From contig JBFKVA010000012.1 in the NCBI GenBank assembly GCA_041635475.1, positions 1 through 39,336 on the forward strand: DNA of 39,336 nt, read 5' to 3'. The first letter of the stretch is position 1; every line of letters starts with the position of its first letter. This document shows positions 8,067-16,637 of the stretch, piece after piece. This DNA comes from GCA-020352575 sp041635475 (GTDB taxonomy: Bacteria > Actinomycetota > Acidimicrobiia > Spongiisociales > JAENVV01). The notes below the pieces were generated by a model, which was not told the DNA's origin, made no database searches, and saw nothing but the letters and a program-made list of their open reading frames with translations. Position numbers and translations under genes: made by a program.

Positions 8067-9155
8067 TCAGCGGAACAACTGGTAGGCGTTGTCGAAGTGA
8101 TCCGGCGTCACGACCGAGGTCACGTCCACGTCGGTATTGGCCGCACCGGCGTACCCGTCGATGGCCATCGCCTCGCGTTCCCGGGCGGTGATGGCGTATG
8201 TGGTTGCGTCGACCTGGATGCCGGTGCCATCGGCGACCCGAACGAGGCCCGAGAAGGCTGCGACCGTCATCGCGGCCTGCTGCATGCCCTCCCTGCCGAC
8301 CGCCGCTTCGAGGCCTGCCCTGGCGCCGGGAAGGTCCGATGACCCGGTCGCGGCCGTGGTCGCGAACCGTCGAAGCGCGCGGCCGTGGGGAACGCCGGCG
8401 TCCGACGTCGGGTCGGTGAGTGCCGCCACCGCGTCGATCTCTTCGCCGGTCGCCTTGCTGCTCTCCCGGAGCAGCGCCACGTGGCTCGTCGTTCAGTAGA
8501 AGCACTCATTGACCGCTGCCACCGTGGCTGCCACCAGCTCGGTCTGGGGGCGGGTCAGGGCCCGATCGCTCCAGACGAGGTCCTTGAAGGACTCGGAGTA
8601 CTGCCACGACTCGATGGTGACGAACAGCTCTTGGGTGGCCGGGACGAGGGAGAGGGCCCGCGATACGTTGGCGCCCCGCTTCTCGATGGCCTGGCTCACC
8701 CAGGCCCCGACGTCCCCGACGCCGGATGGTCGGTCGTGCCTGGGCTCACCCCCGATGGGGGCCGGGACCGGATCGAGAGGCTCACCCATGGCCGTGCGGT
8801 ACATGTCGAGCATCGCCACGGACGCCACGATGCCCACGACCTCCGCGTACCTCTCCTCACCCATGTCGGCGATCACCCGAACGGCCCACTGCTTGGTGAG
8901 GCGGGTGGCGTCGACGGCGACCCGGTGGACCGTGTCGACGTACGTCGCTCCCAGGACGCCATCACCGGCGTGGGCGTCGTCGATCGCCGAGGGAGTGAGG
9001 GCCTCCGCCCTCCGGGCGCAGACATCACAGGACCGGGCCACCCGCGCCTGGTGGGCAACCGCCGTCCGCTGCTGACCGGTCAGCCAGTCCCCGGGAGAGG
9101 CCAGCCGTTGCCAGGCCGCTCGATGGCGGGTGTCGATCTCGGTCGGTGGCGGCAT
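8067..9155 (-). CDS. AhpD-like two-domain selenoprotein (in-frame UGA = Sec221)
   Basis: Two open segments (9155-8496 and 8492-8067) are in the same frame and separated by one TGA (8493-8495). Read through, they give a 362-residue protein. The junction reads NECFY-U-TTSHVALLRE. AhpD/carboxymuconolactone-decarboxylase-fold peroxidases have C-F-Y-C-x3-H here, so TGA sits exactly where the nucleophilic second cysteine (C133 in M. tuberculosis AhpD) belongs, with partner C218 and general-base H225. Codon bias stays high-GC3 after the TGA. A 7-bp hairpin with a CGGGA loop begins 17 nt after the UGA. The N-terminal half carries a CDVC pair (C43/C46) and resembles a diverged copy of the domain. Likely role: thiol/selenol peroxidase. 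The ATG at 9155 lies 6 nt after a TAGGCT -10. The alternative is a TGC-to-TGA nonsense mutation or a sequencing error. Confidence 0.8.
8457..8475 (-). promoter_or_regulatory. SECIS-like hairpin downstream of the UGA
   Basis: On the minus strand GCTGCTC and GAGCAGC form a perfect 7-bp stem closing a CGGGA loop. The loop starts 24 nt after the UGA and has G at its second position. This fits known bacterial SECIS geometry: a stem-loop within the coding region just after UGA, with a G near the loop start. Confidence 0.6.
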
Positions 9156-9161
9156 CGGGTC

Positions 9162-9167
9162 AGCCTA
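9162..9167 (-). promoter_or_regulatory. -10 element of the selenoprotein gene (TAGGCT)
   Basis: TAGGCT on the minus strand, 6 nt before the ATG at 9155, inside the 28-nt gap after the upstream membrane-protein gene. It suggests an internal leaderless promoter. Confidence 0.4.
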
Positions 9168-9183
9168 GAGCCGGGCCACTGCG

Positions 9184-9768
9184 TCAGGCGTGTCCGGCCT
9201 CCTCGATCGCCTCCCGGGCCTCGTTGGCAGCCACCACTGCGATGATGAGGGCCGCCGCCGGGTCGGCCCACCACCAACCGGCCCACGCGTTGAGGGTGAG
9301 CCCGACGAGCGTCGCCGAGGCGAGGGCGCCGTCGAGAAGCGTCAGGTCGCCTTCCTTCGACAGGGGCGCCGAACCCAGTCGGTGCCCGGCCCGCCGCTTG
9401 GCCAGTCCGAGGCCGACCATCACTAAGGCGGTGACCGCCAGGTAGGCGATCCCCCACGGGGACGGGCCGGCGACGCGGCCCGATGCCAGGTCGCGTATGG
9501 CCGCCACACCCAGCACGACGGCGAGACCACCGAAGGCGTACCCGATGAGTCGCATGGCGCGAGGCGTGTGGCGCTCGTCGTCGCGCCGAAGGTGCCAGAT
9601 CACGACGGCAGACGCGAAGAGCTCGATGACGGAGTCGGTCCCGAAGGCAACGAGGGCCAGGGACTTGGCCGAAACGCCGAGTGCCACGGTGAGGACCGCC
9701 TCGCCCACGTTCCAGGCCACGGTGGCGTACTGGAGGCGGAGGGCAGTCGTGCGCAACGACTGGGACAT
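9184..9768 (-). CDS. Membrane protein, cation-efflux (CDF)-like
   Basis: A 194-residue hydrophobic protein with about five to six membrane segments. Its pattern resembles the transmembrane domain of cation diffusion facilitators: NVGEAVLTVALGVSAKSLALVAFGTDSVIELFAS in the first two helices, from which GTDSVIELFAS parallels the CDF SxxxD metal-binding helix, and WWADPAAALIIA near the end, which parallels the second helix pair (D-P). It is shorter than typical CDFs (about 300 aa) and lacks the cytoplasmic C-terminal domain. The start is the ATG at 9768; upstream in-frame codons run into the divergent promoter region. It is divergent from the hemolysin-III gene and 28 nt upstream of the selenoprotein gene on the same strand. 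The transported substrate is unknown. Confidence 0.8.
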   Translation of the reverse strand: MSQSLRTTALRLQYATVAWNVGEAVLTVALGVSAKSLALVAFGTDSVIELFASAVVIWHLRRDDERHTPRAMRLIGYAFGGLAVVLGVAAIRDLASGRVAGPSPWGIAYLAVTALVMVGLGLAKRRAGHRLGSAPLSKEGDLTLLDGALASATLVGLTLNAWAGWWWADPAAALIIAVVAANEAREAIEEAGHA

Positions 9769-9882
9769 GGCCCCATGGTGGCACGGGTTGGAGACCCGTA
9801 CGTCCGCCCGGAGGCCTCGGGGTGGCGTGCCACCCCGGCCCGGGCGCTCCTGGCACTCGGTCGTGAATGGTCCCCGCTGCCC

Positions 9883-9888
9883 TATGGT
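9883..9888 (+). promoter_or_regulatory. -10 element of the hemolysin-III gene (TATGGT)
   Basis: TATGGT lies 7 nt before the ATG at 9896, with no RBS in between: leaderless-type spacing. Confidence 0.4.
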
Positions 9889-9895
9889 GCAGCGG

Positions 9896-10543
9896 ATGGA
9901 GCGCCTCACGCTCGGCAAGATGCAGAACCCGGTCCGTGGCATCCTCCACGGCACCGCAGCCGTACTGTCGGCTGTGGGGCTCGCCGCGCTCGTCGTGCAT
10001 GCGCGGGGCGATGCCACCCGGATGACGGGAGCGATCGTGTTCGGCACGAGTCTGCTGTCGATGTACGTGATCTCGGCTCTCTACCACTCGATCCCGTGGC
10101 GCACGAGGACGAAAGCCTGGCTCCAGCGGGTCGACCACTCGATGATCTTCCTCGTGGTCGCCGGCACGATGACCCCGGTTGCGACCGCGACCCTCGAAGG
10201 AGGGGCGCTCCTGGCCGTGCTCCTGTCGGTGTGGGGCATGGCGCTGACCGGGATCGTCCTCAAGCTGGTGCTGCGACGGTCCCTCACGTGGCTCTCGATC
10301 ACCCTGCAGATGGTGATGGGTCTCTCGCTCGTGTTTTGGCTCCCCCGGCTCTTCGACCGGTTCGGGTGGTCGGTGACCTGGCCGATCCTCGCCGGGGGGG
10401 CCGCCTACACGATCGGCATGATCATGTTCGCCACCAGGTGGCCCCGACTCAGCCCCCGGGTATTCAGTGCCCACGAACTCTTCCACGTCCTCGTGGTGGC
10501 GGCGTCCTCGCTCCACTACGTCGCCGTGTGGCAGGTCGTCTGA
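9896..10543 (+). CDS. Hemolysin III / PAQR family membrane protein
   Basis: A 215-residue protein with seven predicted membrane segments. It shows the three PAQR/HlyIII metal-site motifs: SALYHS (S-x3-H) in the second helix, DHSMIF in the third, and HELFHV (H-x3-H) in the last. Family proteins (YqfA, TrhA) are predicted membrane hydrolases that influence membrane energetics or fatty-acid composition; 'hemolysin' is historical. The reading frame extends upstream, but the ATG at 9896 follows a TATGGT hexamer by 7 nt and gives the family's GILHGxxA start. It is transcribed divergently from the CDF-like gene. Confidence 0.9.
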   Translation: MERLTLGKMQNPVRGILHGTAAVLSAVGLAALVVHARGDATRMTGAIVFGTSLLSMYVISALYHSIPWRTRTKAWLQRVDHSMIFLVVAGTMTPVATATLEGGALLAVLLSVWGMALTGIVLKLVLRRSLTWLSITLQMVMGLSLVFWLPRLFDRFGWSVTWPILAGGAAYTIGMIMFATRWPRLSPRVFSAHELFHVLVVAASSLHYVAVWQVV

Positions 10544-10579
10544 CACCTGGCGCCGGGCGGTCCCGTCGCAGACGGACTC

Positions 10580-11074
10580 CTAGGACCGTGATTCCGGGAG
10601 CATCCGCGGGTGGATGACGAACCCGATGGAACAGATGCCCTCCCCGAGAGCCGACCACCCGGCGTTGGTGTCGAGGGCCACGACCGTCGCCGTCTTGACG
10701 TCCACCCTCGCACCCGTGAGGTACTCGACCAGCCCACCCCATGCCGGCTGGTGGCCCACGACCATCATGCTGCCGGCCGAGGCCCCTTCGCGGGCTATGA
10801 CCTCGAGAGCACCCATGACGAAGGTGTGATAGAGCCGCTCGGTCTCTCGGATGGGGACATCCCACCCGGCCGTCCCGACGACGAGGTCTGCCGTGGTCCG
10901 GGCCCTGGTGGCGGTTGACGTCACGACGAGCTCCGGGACCTCACCCGAGTCCGCGAGGAACCGGCCGATTGCGGTGGCCGAGCGAACCCCTCGGCCGTTG
11001 AGCGGGCGCGCGTGGTCGGGAAGGCCAGTACTCCAATCGGACTTGGCGTGGCGGAGGACGTACAGGCGGCGCAT
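10580..11074 (-). CDS. SixA-like histidine phosphatase
   Basis: A 164-residue histidine-phosphatase-superfamily protein. The N-terminus LYVLRHAKSDW contains the catalytic RHA motif (RHG in most relatives; RHAKS is typical of SixA). TSTATRARTTADLV and MVVGHQPAWGGLVEYL supply the second Arg and the second catalytic His. SixA dephosphorylates phosphohistidine in signalling or PTS proteins, but small family members in actinobacteria have uncertain substrates. The ATG at 11074 lies 6 nt after TAGTCT, with no RBS, consistent with a leaderless mRNA. It diverges from folD, with the two -10 hexamers only about 20 nt apart. Confidence 0.9.
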   Translation of the reverse strand: MRRLYVLRHAKSDWSTGLPDHARPLNGRGVRSATAIGRFLADSGEVPELVVTSTATRARTTADLVVGTAGWDVPIRETERLYHTFVMGALEVIAREGASAGSMMVVGHQPAWGGLVEYLTGARVDVKTATVVALDTNAGWSALGEGICSIGFVIHPRMLPESRS

Positions 11075-11080
11075 CGCCGG

Positions 11081-11086
11081 AGACTA
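11081..11086 (-). promoter_or_regulatory. -10 element of the sixA-like gene (TAGTCT)
   Basis: TAGTCT on the minus strand, 6 nt before the ATG at 11074. The divergent folD -10 begins at 11106, so the two promoters must overlap back to back. Confidence 0.45.
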
Positions 11087-11105
11087 GGCACCGGCGACAG
11101 CGGGG

Positions 11106-11111
11106 TACCCT
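11106..11111 (+). promoter_or_regulatory. -10 element of folD (TACCCT)
   Basis: TACCCT lies 7 nt before the folD ATG, with no RBS between. Confidence 0.5.
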
Positions 11112-11118
11112 CCCGGCC

Positions 11119-11973
11119 ATGTCTGCACGGATCCTGGATGGGGCGGCGGTGGCGGCCCGGGTGAAGGAGGAGGTGGCGGCCGGGGTGGCCGCCCTCCGCG
11201 AGAACAGGGGCATCACCCCGGCCCTGGCGACGATCCTGGTGGGGGACGACCCGGCCTCGGAGGTCTACGTGCGCAACAAGCGCCGGACCGCCGCCACGGT
11301 GGGGATTCGGTCGGTCCACCGCGAACTGGCGGCGAGCGCCTCCCAGGCCGAGGTGGAAGCGACCATCGCCACCCTCAACTCCGACCCCGGAATCCACGGC
11401 ATCCTCCTGCAGTTGCCTCTCCCGGCCGGCCGGGACGGTGAGGCTGCCGTGCGGCTCATCGACCCGGCCAAGGACGTCGACGGCCTCCACCCGGTCAGCC
11501 TCGGGTACCTGGCGCTCGGGCAGCCGGGCCTCCGCCCGTGCACCCCGTCGGGATGTCTTCGCATCCTCGACCACTACGAGATCCCGACCGCGGGGGCGGA
11601 GGTGGTCATCGTGGGGCGGTCGCTGCTGGTGGGGAGACCACTGTCGATCATGCTCAGTACGAAGGAACGGAACGCGACGGTGACGCTCGCCCACTCGCAG
11701 ACGCGCGACCTGGCTTCGGTGTGCCGGCGGGCAGACATCCTCGTGGCCGCCATCGGGCGACCCGGAATGATCACCTCCGAGTACGTGAGACCCGGAGCGA
11801 CCGTCATCGACGTGGGCATCACCAGGACCGTCGAGGGCCTCGTGGGCGACGTCGACTTCGAGTCCGTTTCCGCGGTGGCCGGATCGCTGACCCCCGTCCC
11901 GGGGGGAGTGGGGCCGATGACGATTGCGATGCTCATGGCCAACACATTGATGGCCGCGACCTCGGCTCCCTGA
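11119..11973 (+). CDS. folD: Methylene-THF dehydrogenase / methenyl-THF cyclohydrolase
   Basis: A bifunctional 284-residue enzyme interconverting 5,10-methylene- and 10-formyl-THF (cytosolic, NADP-linked). Family signatures are all visible: SEVYVRNKRRT with the Tyr/Lys catalytic pair, GILLQLPLP, the KDVDGLHP motif, PCTPSGC, the nucleotide-binding VVIVGRSLLVGRP, and the C-terminal TPVPGGVGPMT. Length is normal. The start ATG lies 7 nt after TACCCT, suggesting a leaderless mRNA. Its product feeds PurN and PurH encoded 8-10 kb upstream. The last 40 bases overlap the antisense GNAT remnant. Confidence 0.97.
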   Translation: MSARILDGAAVAARVKEEVAAGVAALRENRGITPALATILVGDDPASEVYVRNKRRTAATVGIRSVHRELAASASQAEVEATIATLNSDPGIHGILLQLPLPAGRDGEAAVRLIDPAKDVDGLHPVSLGYLALGQPGLRPCTPSGCLRILDHYEIPTAGAEVVIVGRSLLVGRPLSIMLSTKERNATVTLAHSQTRDLASVCRRADILVAAIGRPGMITSEYVRPGATVIDVGITRTVEGLVGDVDFESVSAVAGSLTPVPGGVGPMTIAMLMANTLMAATSAP

Positions 11974-12172
11974 CCGAGCCCCTCGGCACACCCGCGTGGA
12001 GGTCGGGACCCGGCCGGTCAGATGTCGAATGTCCGCTCAGCGACATCGAGTCCGGGCCGCCACCGATCCCCGGACTGTCGTAGAGGTCACGGTGGCGTTG
12101 GGTGAGTTCCACCCACAGTGCCCGGCACGCGTCGAGGTCGCCTTCTCGATAGGGCCGCACCGCTGGCTGCAT
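11933..12172 (-). pseudogene. GNAT acetyltransferase N-terminal remnant
   Basis: A 79-codon open frame whose first 37 or so residues (VRPYREGDLDACRALWVEL, then HRDLYDSPGIGGG) match the start of GNAT acetyltransferases. The sequence then loses all family resemblance and ends within the 3' end of folD on the other strand. The acetyl-CoA-binding core is missing, and I found no continuation in another minus-strand frame. I read it as a truncated remnant. A real small protein cannot be excluded. Together with the icd leader it fills the 312-nt folD-icd interval. Confidence 0.5.
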
Positions 12173-12285
12173 GATGGGTGATCATCGCACCGCCCCGAGC
12201 CCTGGGCAATCGACCGGCCAACTCCGAGTCTTGCCTGGCCTGCAAGAATCGGCGCCACTTGAAACCCCTAAGGAAGGCGCTCCAC

Positions 12286-13488
<1,203 letters not shown>

Positions 13489-13516
13489 CGAGGACAGGGC
13501 CCCGCGGGCGGGACCA

Positions 13517-13789
13517 TCACCGGCGGCGGCGCCCAAGGAGCCAGAAGGCCGCCACCCCGACCGGGACGATGGTGAGGCGTCCGTCACGGGTGCTGACGAC
13601 GGTCGACGCCATGACGGCCCGCCACATCCACCGCGGCCCCTGGAGTCGGTGGTCAGGGGTGCGGGCGAGGCGGCGGTAGCCCGCCACGAGGAGAAACAGG
13701 TGGACGGCCAACGCGACCGCCGAGAACCGTCGACCCTCGTCGTCCATGCCGTCGAACGCCCGCCGCAGCTGCTCGATGGGCCGGGTCAC
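13517..13789 (-). CDS. Small hypothetical membrane protein
   Basis: A 90-residue protein starting with GTG at 13789, which overlaps the upstream gene's TGA (GTGA). It has one or two hydrophobic segments (SAVALAVHLFLLVAGY, then LTIVPVGVAAFWLLG) and a basic C-terminus (GRRRR), suggesting a short membrane protein with a cytoplasmic tail. I recognise no family. The longer open frame upstream to 14035 overlaps the preceding gene out of frame and is not used. It is the third gene of an apparent operon with the membrane protein at 13786 and the lipoprotein protease at 14308. Confidence 0.65.
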   Translation of the reverse strand: MTRPIEQLRRAFDGMDDEGRRFSAVALAVHLFLLVAGYRRLARTPDHRLQGPRWMWRAVMASTVVSTRDGRLTIVPVGVAAFWLLGRRRR

Positions 13790-14298
13790 GGCCGACCGTC
13801 GGGGGTGGAGTCGGTGGCGAACGGGTCGGCGGCCTGCCGGCGGGCCTCCTGCAGGGCCTCCCACCGTTCTCCCATGCCGTGCGTACGCTCGACATGCGGG
13901 GAGGCGACACGGTGGCTGCCCCTCGCGAAGCTGCGGTTCCAGGCGGACTCCTTGTGTTCGATGTCCTTGATTCGCAGCACCCACACGACGACCCACAGCA
14001 GGAGGACGTCGAGCTGCACCCACACCGGAACCCACAGCACGGGATCGGTGAGGGCGGCGACGATGCCGAGGACGAACACCAGGAGCCCGGCCACGATGGC
14101 CACCGCGATCGGATACTCGAACAGCCGGCGCGTCGGGGTCATGGCCCCGATGGCGGTGACGATGGCCGAGACCGCGGCCACGGTGAGGAGGACGACCGAG
14201 ATCGCAGGGAGGCTGGCGGCGACCATGACCTGGAGGGCCGCCGCGGCAACGGCCAGTACGACGATGGTGGCGGTCCGCCGGCGTCCTTCGAGTCTCAT
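13786..14298 (-). CDS. Hypothetical four-helix membrane protein
   Basis: A 170-residue protein with about four membrane segments: two between residues 10 and 50 (TIVVLAVAAAALQVMVAA and VVLLTVAAVSAIVTAIG) and two between about 62 and 108. A charged cytoplasmic tail of about 60 residues follows. I do not recognise a family. The ATG at 14298 lies 9 nt after the stop of the lipoprotein gene, and the GTGA overlap downstream couples it to the next gene, so the three are probably one operon. A role linked to the secreted protease is possible but unproven. Confidence 0.75.
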   Translation of the reverse strand: MRLEGRRRTATIVVLAVAAAALQVMVAASLPAISVVLLTVAAVSAIVTAIGAMTPTRRLFEYPIAVAIVAGLLVFVLGIVAALTDPVLWVPVWVQLDVLLLWVVVWVLRIKDIEHKESAWNRSFARGSHRVASPHVERTHGMGERWEALQEARRQAADPFATDSTPDGRP

Positions 14299-14307
14299 GG
14301 TGTCATG

Positions 14308-15462
14308 CTACGAGTCGGGGTAGATGATGACGTAGGAAATGGTCGGTCCGTCGGGTGCGTTGGCGTACCCGGGCGCCTCCCGGAAGTCCCAGAGTTCGAC
14401 CCAGTAGATGGTCCCGTCTGCCCGGTCGAATCGACCGGCGAACCGCAACACATCCTCGTCGTCGACCCGCCCCAGGGTCCCGGGGAGGCCGCGTTCGGTG
14501 AGGCGGAGTCCGACGGTGACCGCCAGGTCCTCCGCGGGAGGGGCGGTGGAAGGAAGTTGGTAGACGAGGACTTCGGCCTCACGCTCGCCGGCCATCTGGG
14601 CCACCCGCTCGACGTCGTACAGCGGCGTCCCCGACAGCACCTCGGCTGCTTCCCCCGGAGCCCACGGCTTTCCCGCCGCCAGGACCCGCTCCGGGGCCCC
14701 GAGCCACCGCTCCACCCATGCCCGGTGGGTGGCGGGGATGCCATCGCCGAGCCCGGTGACCATGAGCGCGACCGACTCCGCCATGTCCTCGATCGGGCTG
14801 GTGGCGCCGTATTGGGAGGCCGCGGCACCATCCAGGCGCCAGCCCGACTCCGAATCCGGGTCGACCACCCACCCGGTGGCGGCGACGAAGTCGGCCACGA
14901 GGAGGGAGTGGACCAAGGAGAGGTCCCCTGATCGCCCGGCCGCCACCTCCCCGACGACCACCGGGTCGAGGGCTTCGAACTGGGCGACGTGCGTGAACTC
15001 GTGGGCCAGGACCCGAACCATCGTGAGCCGACCGACGCCGCCTCCGTCCCAGCTGAACGTGTCGTCGAAGACCCACACGTCCGGCCCTCGGGCCACGGCG
15101 AACGGGTCCTCGTGCTCGACCGTGGGCGGTCTCGACGTCCGGATGATGAGACGAGGGCGCACCACGAGCTGCGCCGGGAGTTCGGCCAGGGCCGCCTCCA
15201 GCAGTTCGTGTTCCTCGGGGATGACCTCCGGGGTGACACCGACGAGGTCGACCCCGGGGAGTTTGCGGAGCCAGTGGATCTCGGCCGGCGAGTCGATACC
15301 GATCCTGGCCATGAGGGCGTCGTCCGTGAGGTCGATCTCGACGGGCCCGCCTGCTTCCGTCTCGTGGGTGAGCTCGAAGGTCGGCCCGGTGACGGTGGGG
15401 ACCTCGATGGTGCAGGCCGCCACGGCAAGGGCCAGGATGAGGAGCGGGGCGTTGCGTCGCAC
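14308..15462 (-). CDS. Lipoprotein zinc metalloprotease (HEFTH)
   Basis: A 384-residue protein starting with GTG at 15462. The N-terminus VRRNAPLLILALAVAACT is a lipoprotein signal peptide with lipobox AVAAC. Near residue 154 lies VLAHEFTHVAQFEAL, an HExxH zinc-protease motif followed by a Q-F, as in minor gluzincin-like families. The acidic SPIEDMAESVALM segment further on could give the third ligand. It is probably anchored on the outer face of the membrane. I know of no named orthologue. TACGCT ends 6 nt before the GTG (leaderless type). It heads the operon with two small membrane proteins and diverges from mdh. Confidence 0.8.
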   Translation of the reverse strand: MRRNAPLLILALAVAACTIEVPTVTGPTFELTHETEAGGPVEIDLTDDALMARIGIDSPAEIHWLRKLPGVDLVGVTPEVIPEEHELLEAALAELPAQLVVRPRLIIRTSRPPTVEHEDPFAVARGPDVWVFDDTFSWDGGGVGRLTMVRVLAHEFTHVAQFEALDPVVVGEVAAGRSGDLSLVHSLLVADFVAATGWVVDPDSESGWRLDGAAASQYGATSPIEDMAESVALMVTGLGDGIPATHRAWVERWLGAPERVLAAGKPWAPGEAAEVLSGTPLYDVERVAQMAGEREAEVLVYQLPSTAPPAEDLAVTVGLRLTERGLPGTLGRVDDEDVLRFAGRFDRADGTIYWVELWDFREAPGYANAPDGPTISYVIIYPDS

Positions 15463-15468
15463 GACGGC

Positions 15469-15474
15469 AGCGTA
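15469..15474 (-). promoter_or_regulatory. -10 element of the lipoprotein gene (TACGCT)
   Basis: TACGCT on the minus strand, 6 nt before the GTG at 15462. This also supports the choice of that start. Confidence 0.45.
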
Positions 15475-15547
15475 TCGGGCGTGGGGGTGGCTGCCCGTCG
15501 ACCCGGTGTCCCGCGGCTCCGCCGGACGAGGCGTTCTGGCGCGGGAG

Positions 15548-15553
15548 TAGCCT
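15548..15553 (+). promoter_or_regulatory. Candidate -10 of mdh (TAGCCT)
   Basis: TAGCCT lies 32 nt before the mdh ATG, leaving a leader of about 25 nt that contains the GAAAGGA ribosome binding site. No clear -35 was seen. Confidence 0.35.
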
Positions 15554-15585
15554 GAGGGCAACTGCTCGCTCGAAAGGACACACGC

Positions 15586-16572
15586 ATGTCGAAGGCCCCA
15601 GTTCGCGTCACGGTCACCGGCGCCGCCGGCCAGATCGGGTACGCCCTCCTCTTCCGCATCGCGTCCGGCGCCATGCTGGGACCGGACCAACCGGTCATCC
15701 TCCAGATGCTCGAGATCACCCCGGCCCTCGGCGCCCTCAACGGCGTGGCCATGGAACTCGAGGACTGCGCATTCCCGCTCCTGGCGGGGATGGTGATGAC
15801 CGACGACCCGGAGACCGGGTTCGGTGACAGTGACTACGCCCTCCTCGTCGGGGCGATGCCCCGCAAGGCCGGCATGGAGCGAGCGGACCTCCTGGAAGCG
15901 AACGGCAAGATCTTCACGGTGCAAGGCAAGGCGATCGCCAGTTCGGCATCACCCAACGCCAAGGTCCTCGTTGTCGGGAACCCGGCGAACACGAATGCGC
16001 TCATCACGCTGGGGAACGCCCGCGGGTTCGATCCGAGGAGCATCACGGCCATGACCCGCCTCGACCACAACCGGGCCAAGGCCCAGTTGGCGGCCCGCCT
16101 CGATGTCACCGTCAACGACATCACGAACATGACGATCTGGGGCAACCACTCGGCCACCCAGTACCCCGACCTCTTCAACGCCAAGGTGAACGGTCGGACG
16201 GCGGCGGACCTCGTCAACATGCATTGGCTGGAGCAGACGTTCATCCCGACGGTGGCCAAGCGCGGGGCCGCGATCATCGAGGCCCGAGGAGCGTCGTCCG
16301 CCGCTTCGGCCGCCAACGCCGCCATCGACCACATGCACGACTGGGTTCTCGGCACCCCCGATGGTGACTGGGTGTCGATGTCGGTCGTGTCCGACGGCTC
16401 GTACGGGGTTCCCGAGGGCTTGATCTCATCATTCCCCTGCACCACCAAGGATGGTGCGTGGGAGATCGTCCACGGGCTCCGCATCGATGGGTTCTCCCGC
16501 GGTCTCATCGATGCCTCCGTTGCCGAACTCGCCTCCGAACGCGACACGGTGCGAGAACTCGGTCTCGTCTGA
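15586..16572 (+). CDS. mdh: Malate dehydrogenase
   Basis: A 328-residue NAD-dependent MDH converting malate to oxaloacetate (TCA cycle). VTGAAGQIGYALLFRIASG is the Rossmann loop of the cytosolic/Thermus-type group. Substrate and catalytic residues are visible: GAMPRKAGMERADLL (two Arg), VVGNPANTNA, MTRLDHNRAKAQLA (Asp and Arg) and WGNHSATQYPD (catalytic His). The start has a good RBS (GAAAGGA) and a normal leader. It is followed by a strong bidirectional hairpin and converges on the SCP2 gene. Its place between icd and sdhCAB gives a local cluster of TCA-cycle genes in separate transcription units. Confidence 0.97.
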   Translation: MSKAPVRVTVTGAAGQIGYALLFRIASGAMLGPDQPVILQMLEITPALGALNGVAMELEDCAFPLLAGMVMTDDPETGFGDSDYALLVGAMPRKAGMERADLLEANGKIFTVQGKAIASSASPNAKVLVVGNPANTNALITLGNARGFDPRSITAMTRLDHNRAKAQLAARLDVTVNDITNMTIWGNHSATQYPDLFNAKVNGRTAADLVNMHWLEQTFIPTVAKRGAAIIEARGASSAASAANAAIDHMHDWVLGTPDGDWVSMSVVSDGSYGVPEGLISSFPCTTKDGAWEIVHGLRIDGFSRGLIDASVAELASERDTVRELGLV

Positions 16573-16586
16573 GGGCGAAGAACGAA

Positions 16587-16618
16587 GAAACGGGCGCCGG
16601 CTTGCCGGCGCCCGTTTC
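16587..16618. terminator. Bidirectional terminator hairpin between mdh and SCP2 gene
   Basis: GAAACGGGCGCCGGC (16587-16601) and its exact complement (16604-16618) form a 14-15 bp GC-rich stem with a CTTG-type loop, between two converging genes. The outer stem is A-rich on one side and T-rich on the other, giving short T runs in both directions. Confidence 0.8.
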
Positions 16619-16637
16619 GATGGGGATGGTGGTCTGA

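Noticed and set aside
8067..8480. A separate 137-residue gene downstream of the AhpD-like segment
   Set aside because: It is in frame with the preceding segment across a single TGA, has no RBS or promoter of its own, and begins in the middle of the active-site helix.
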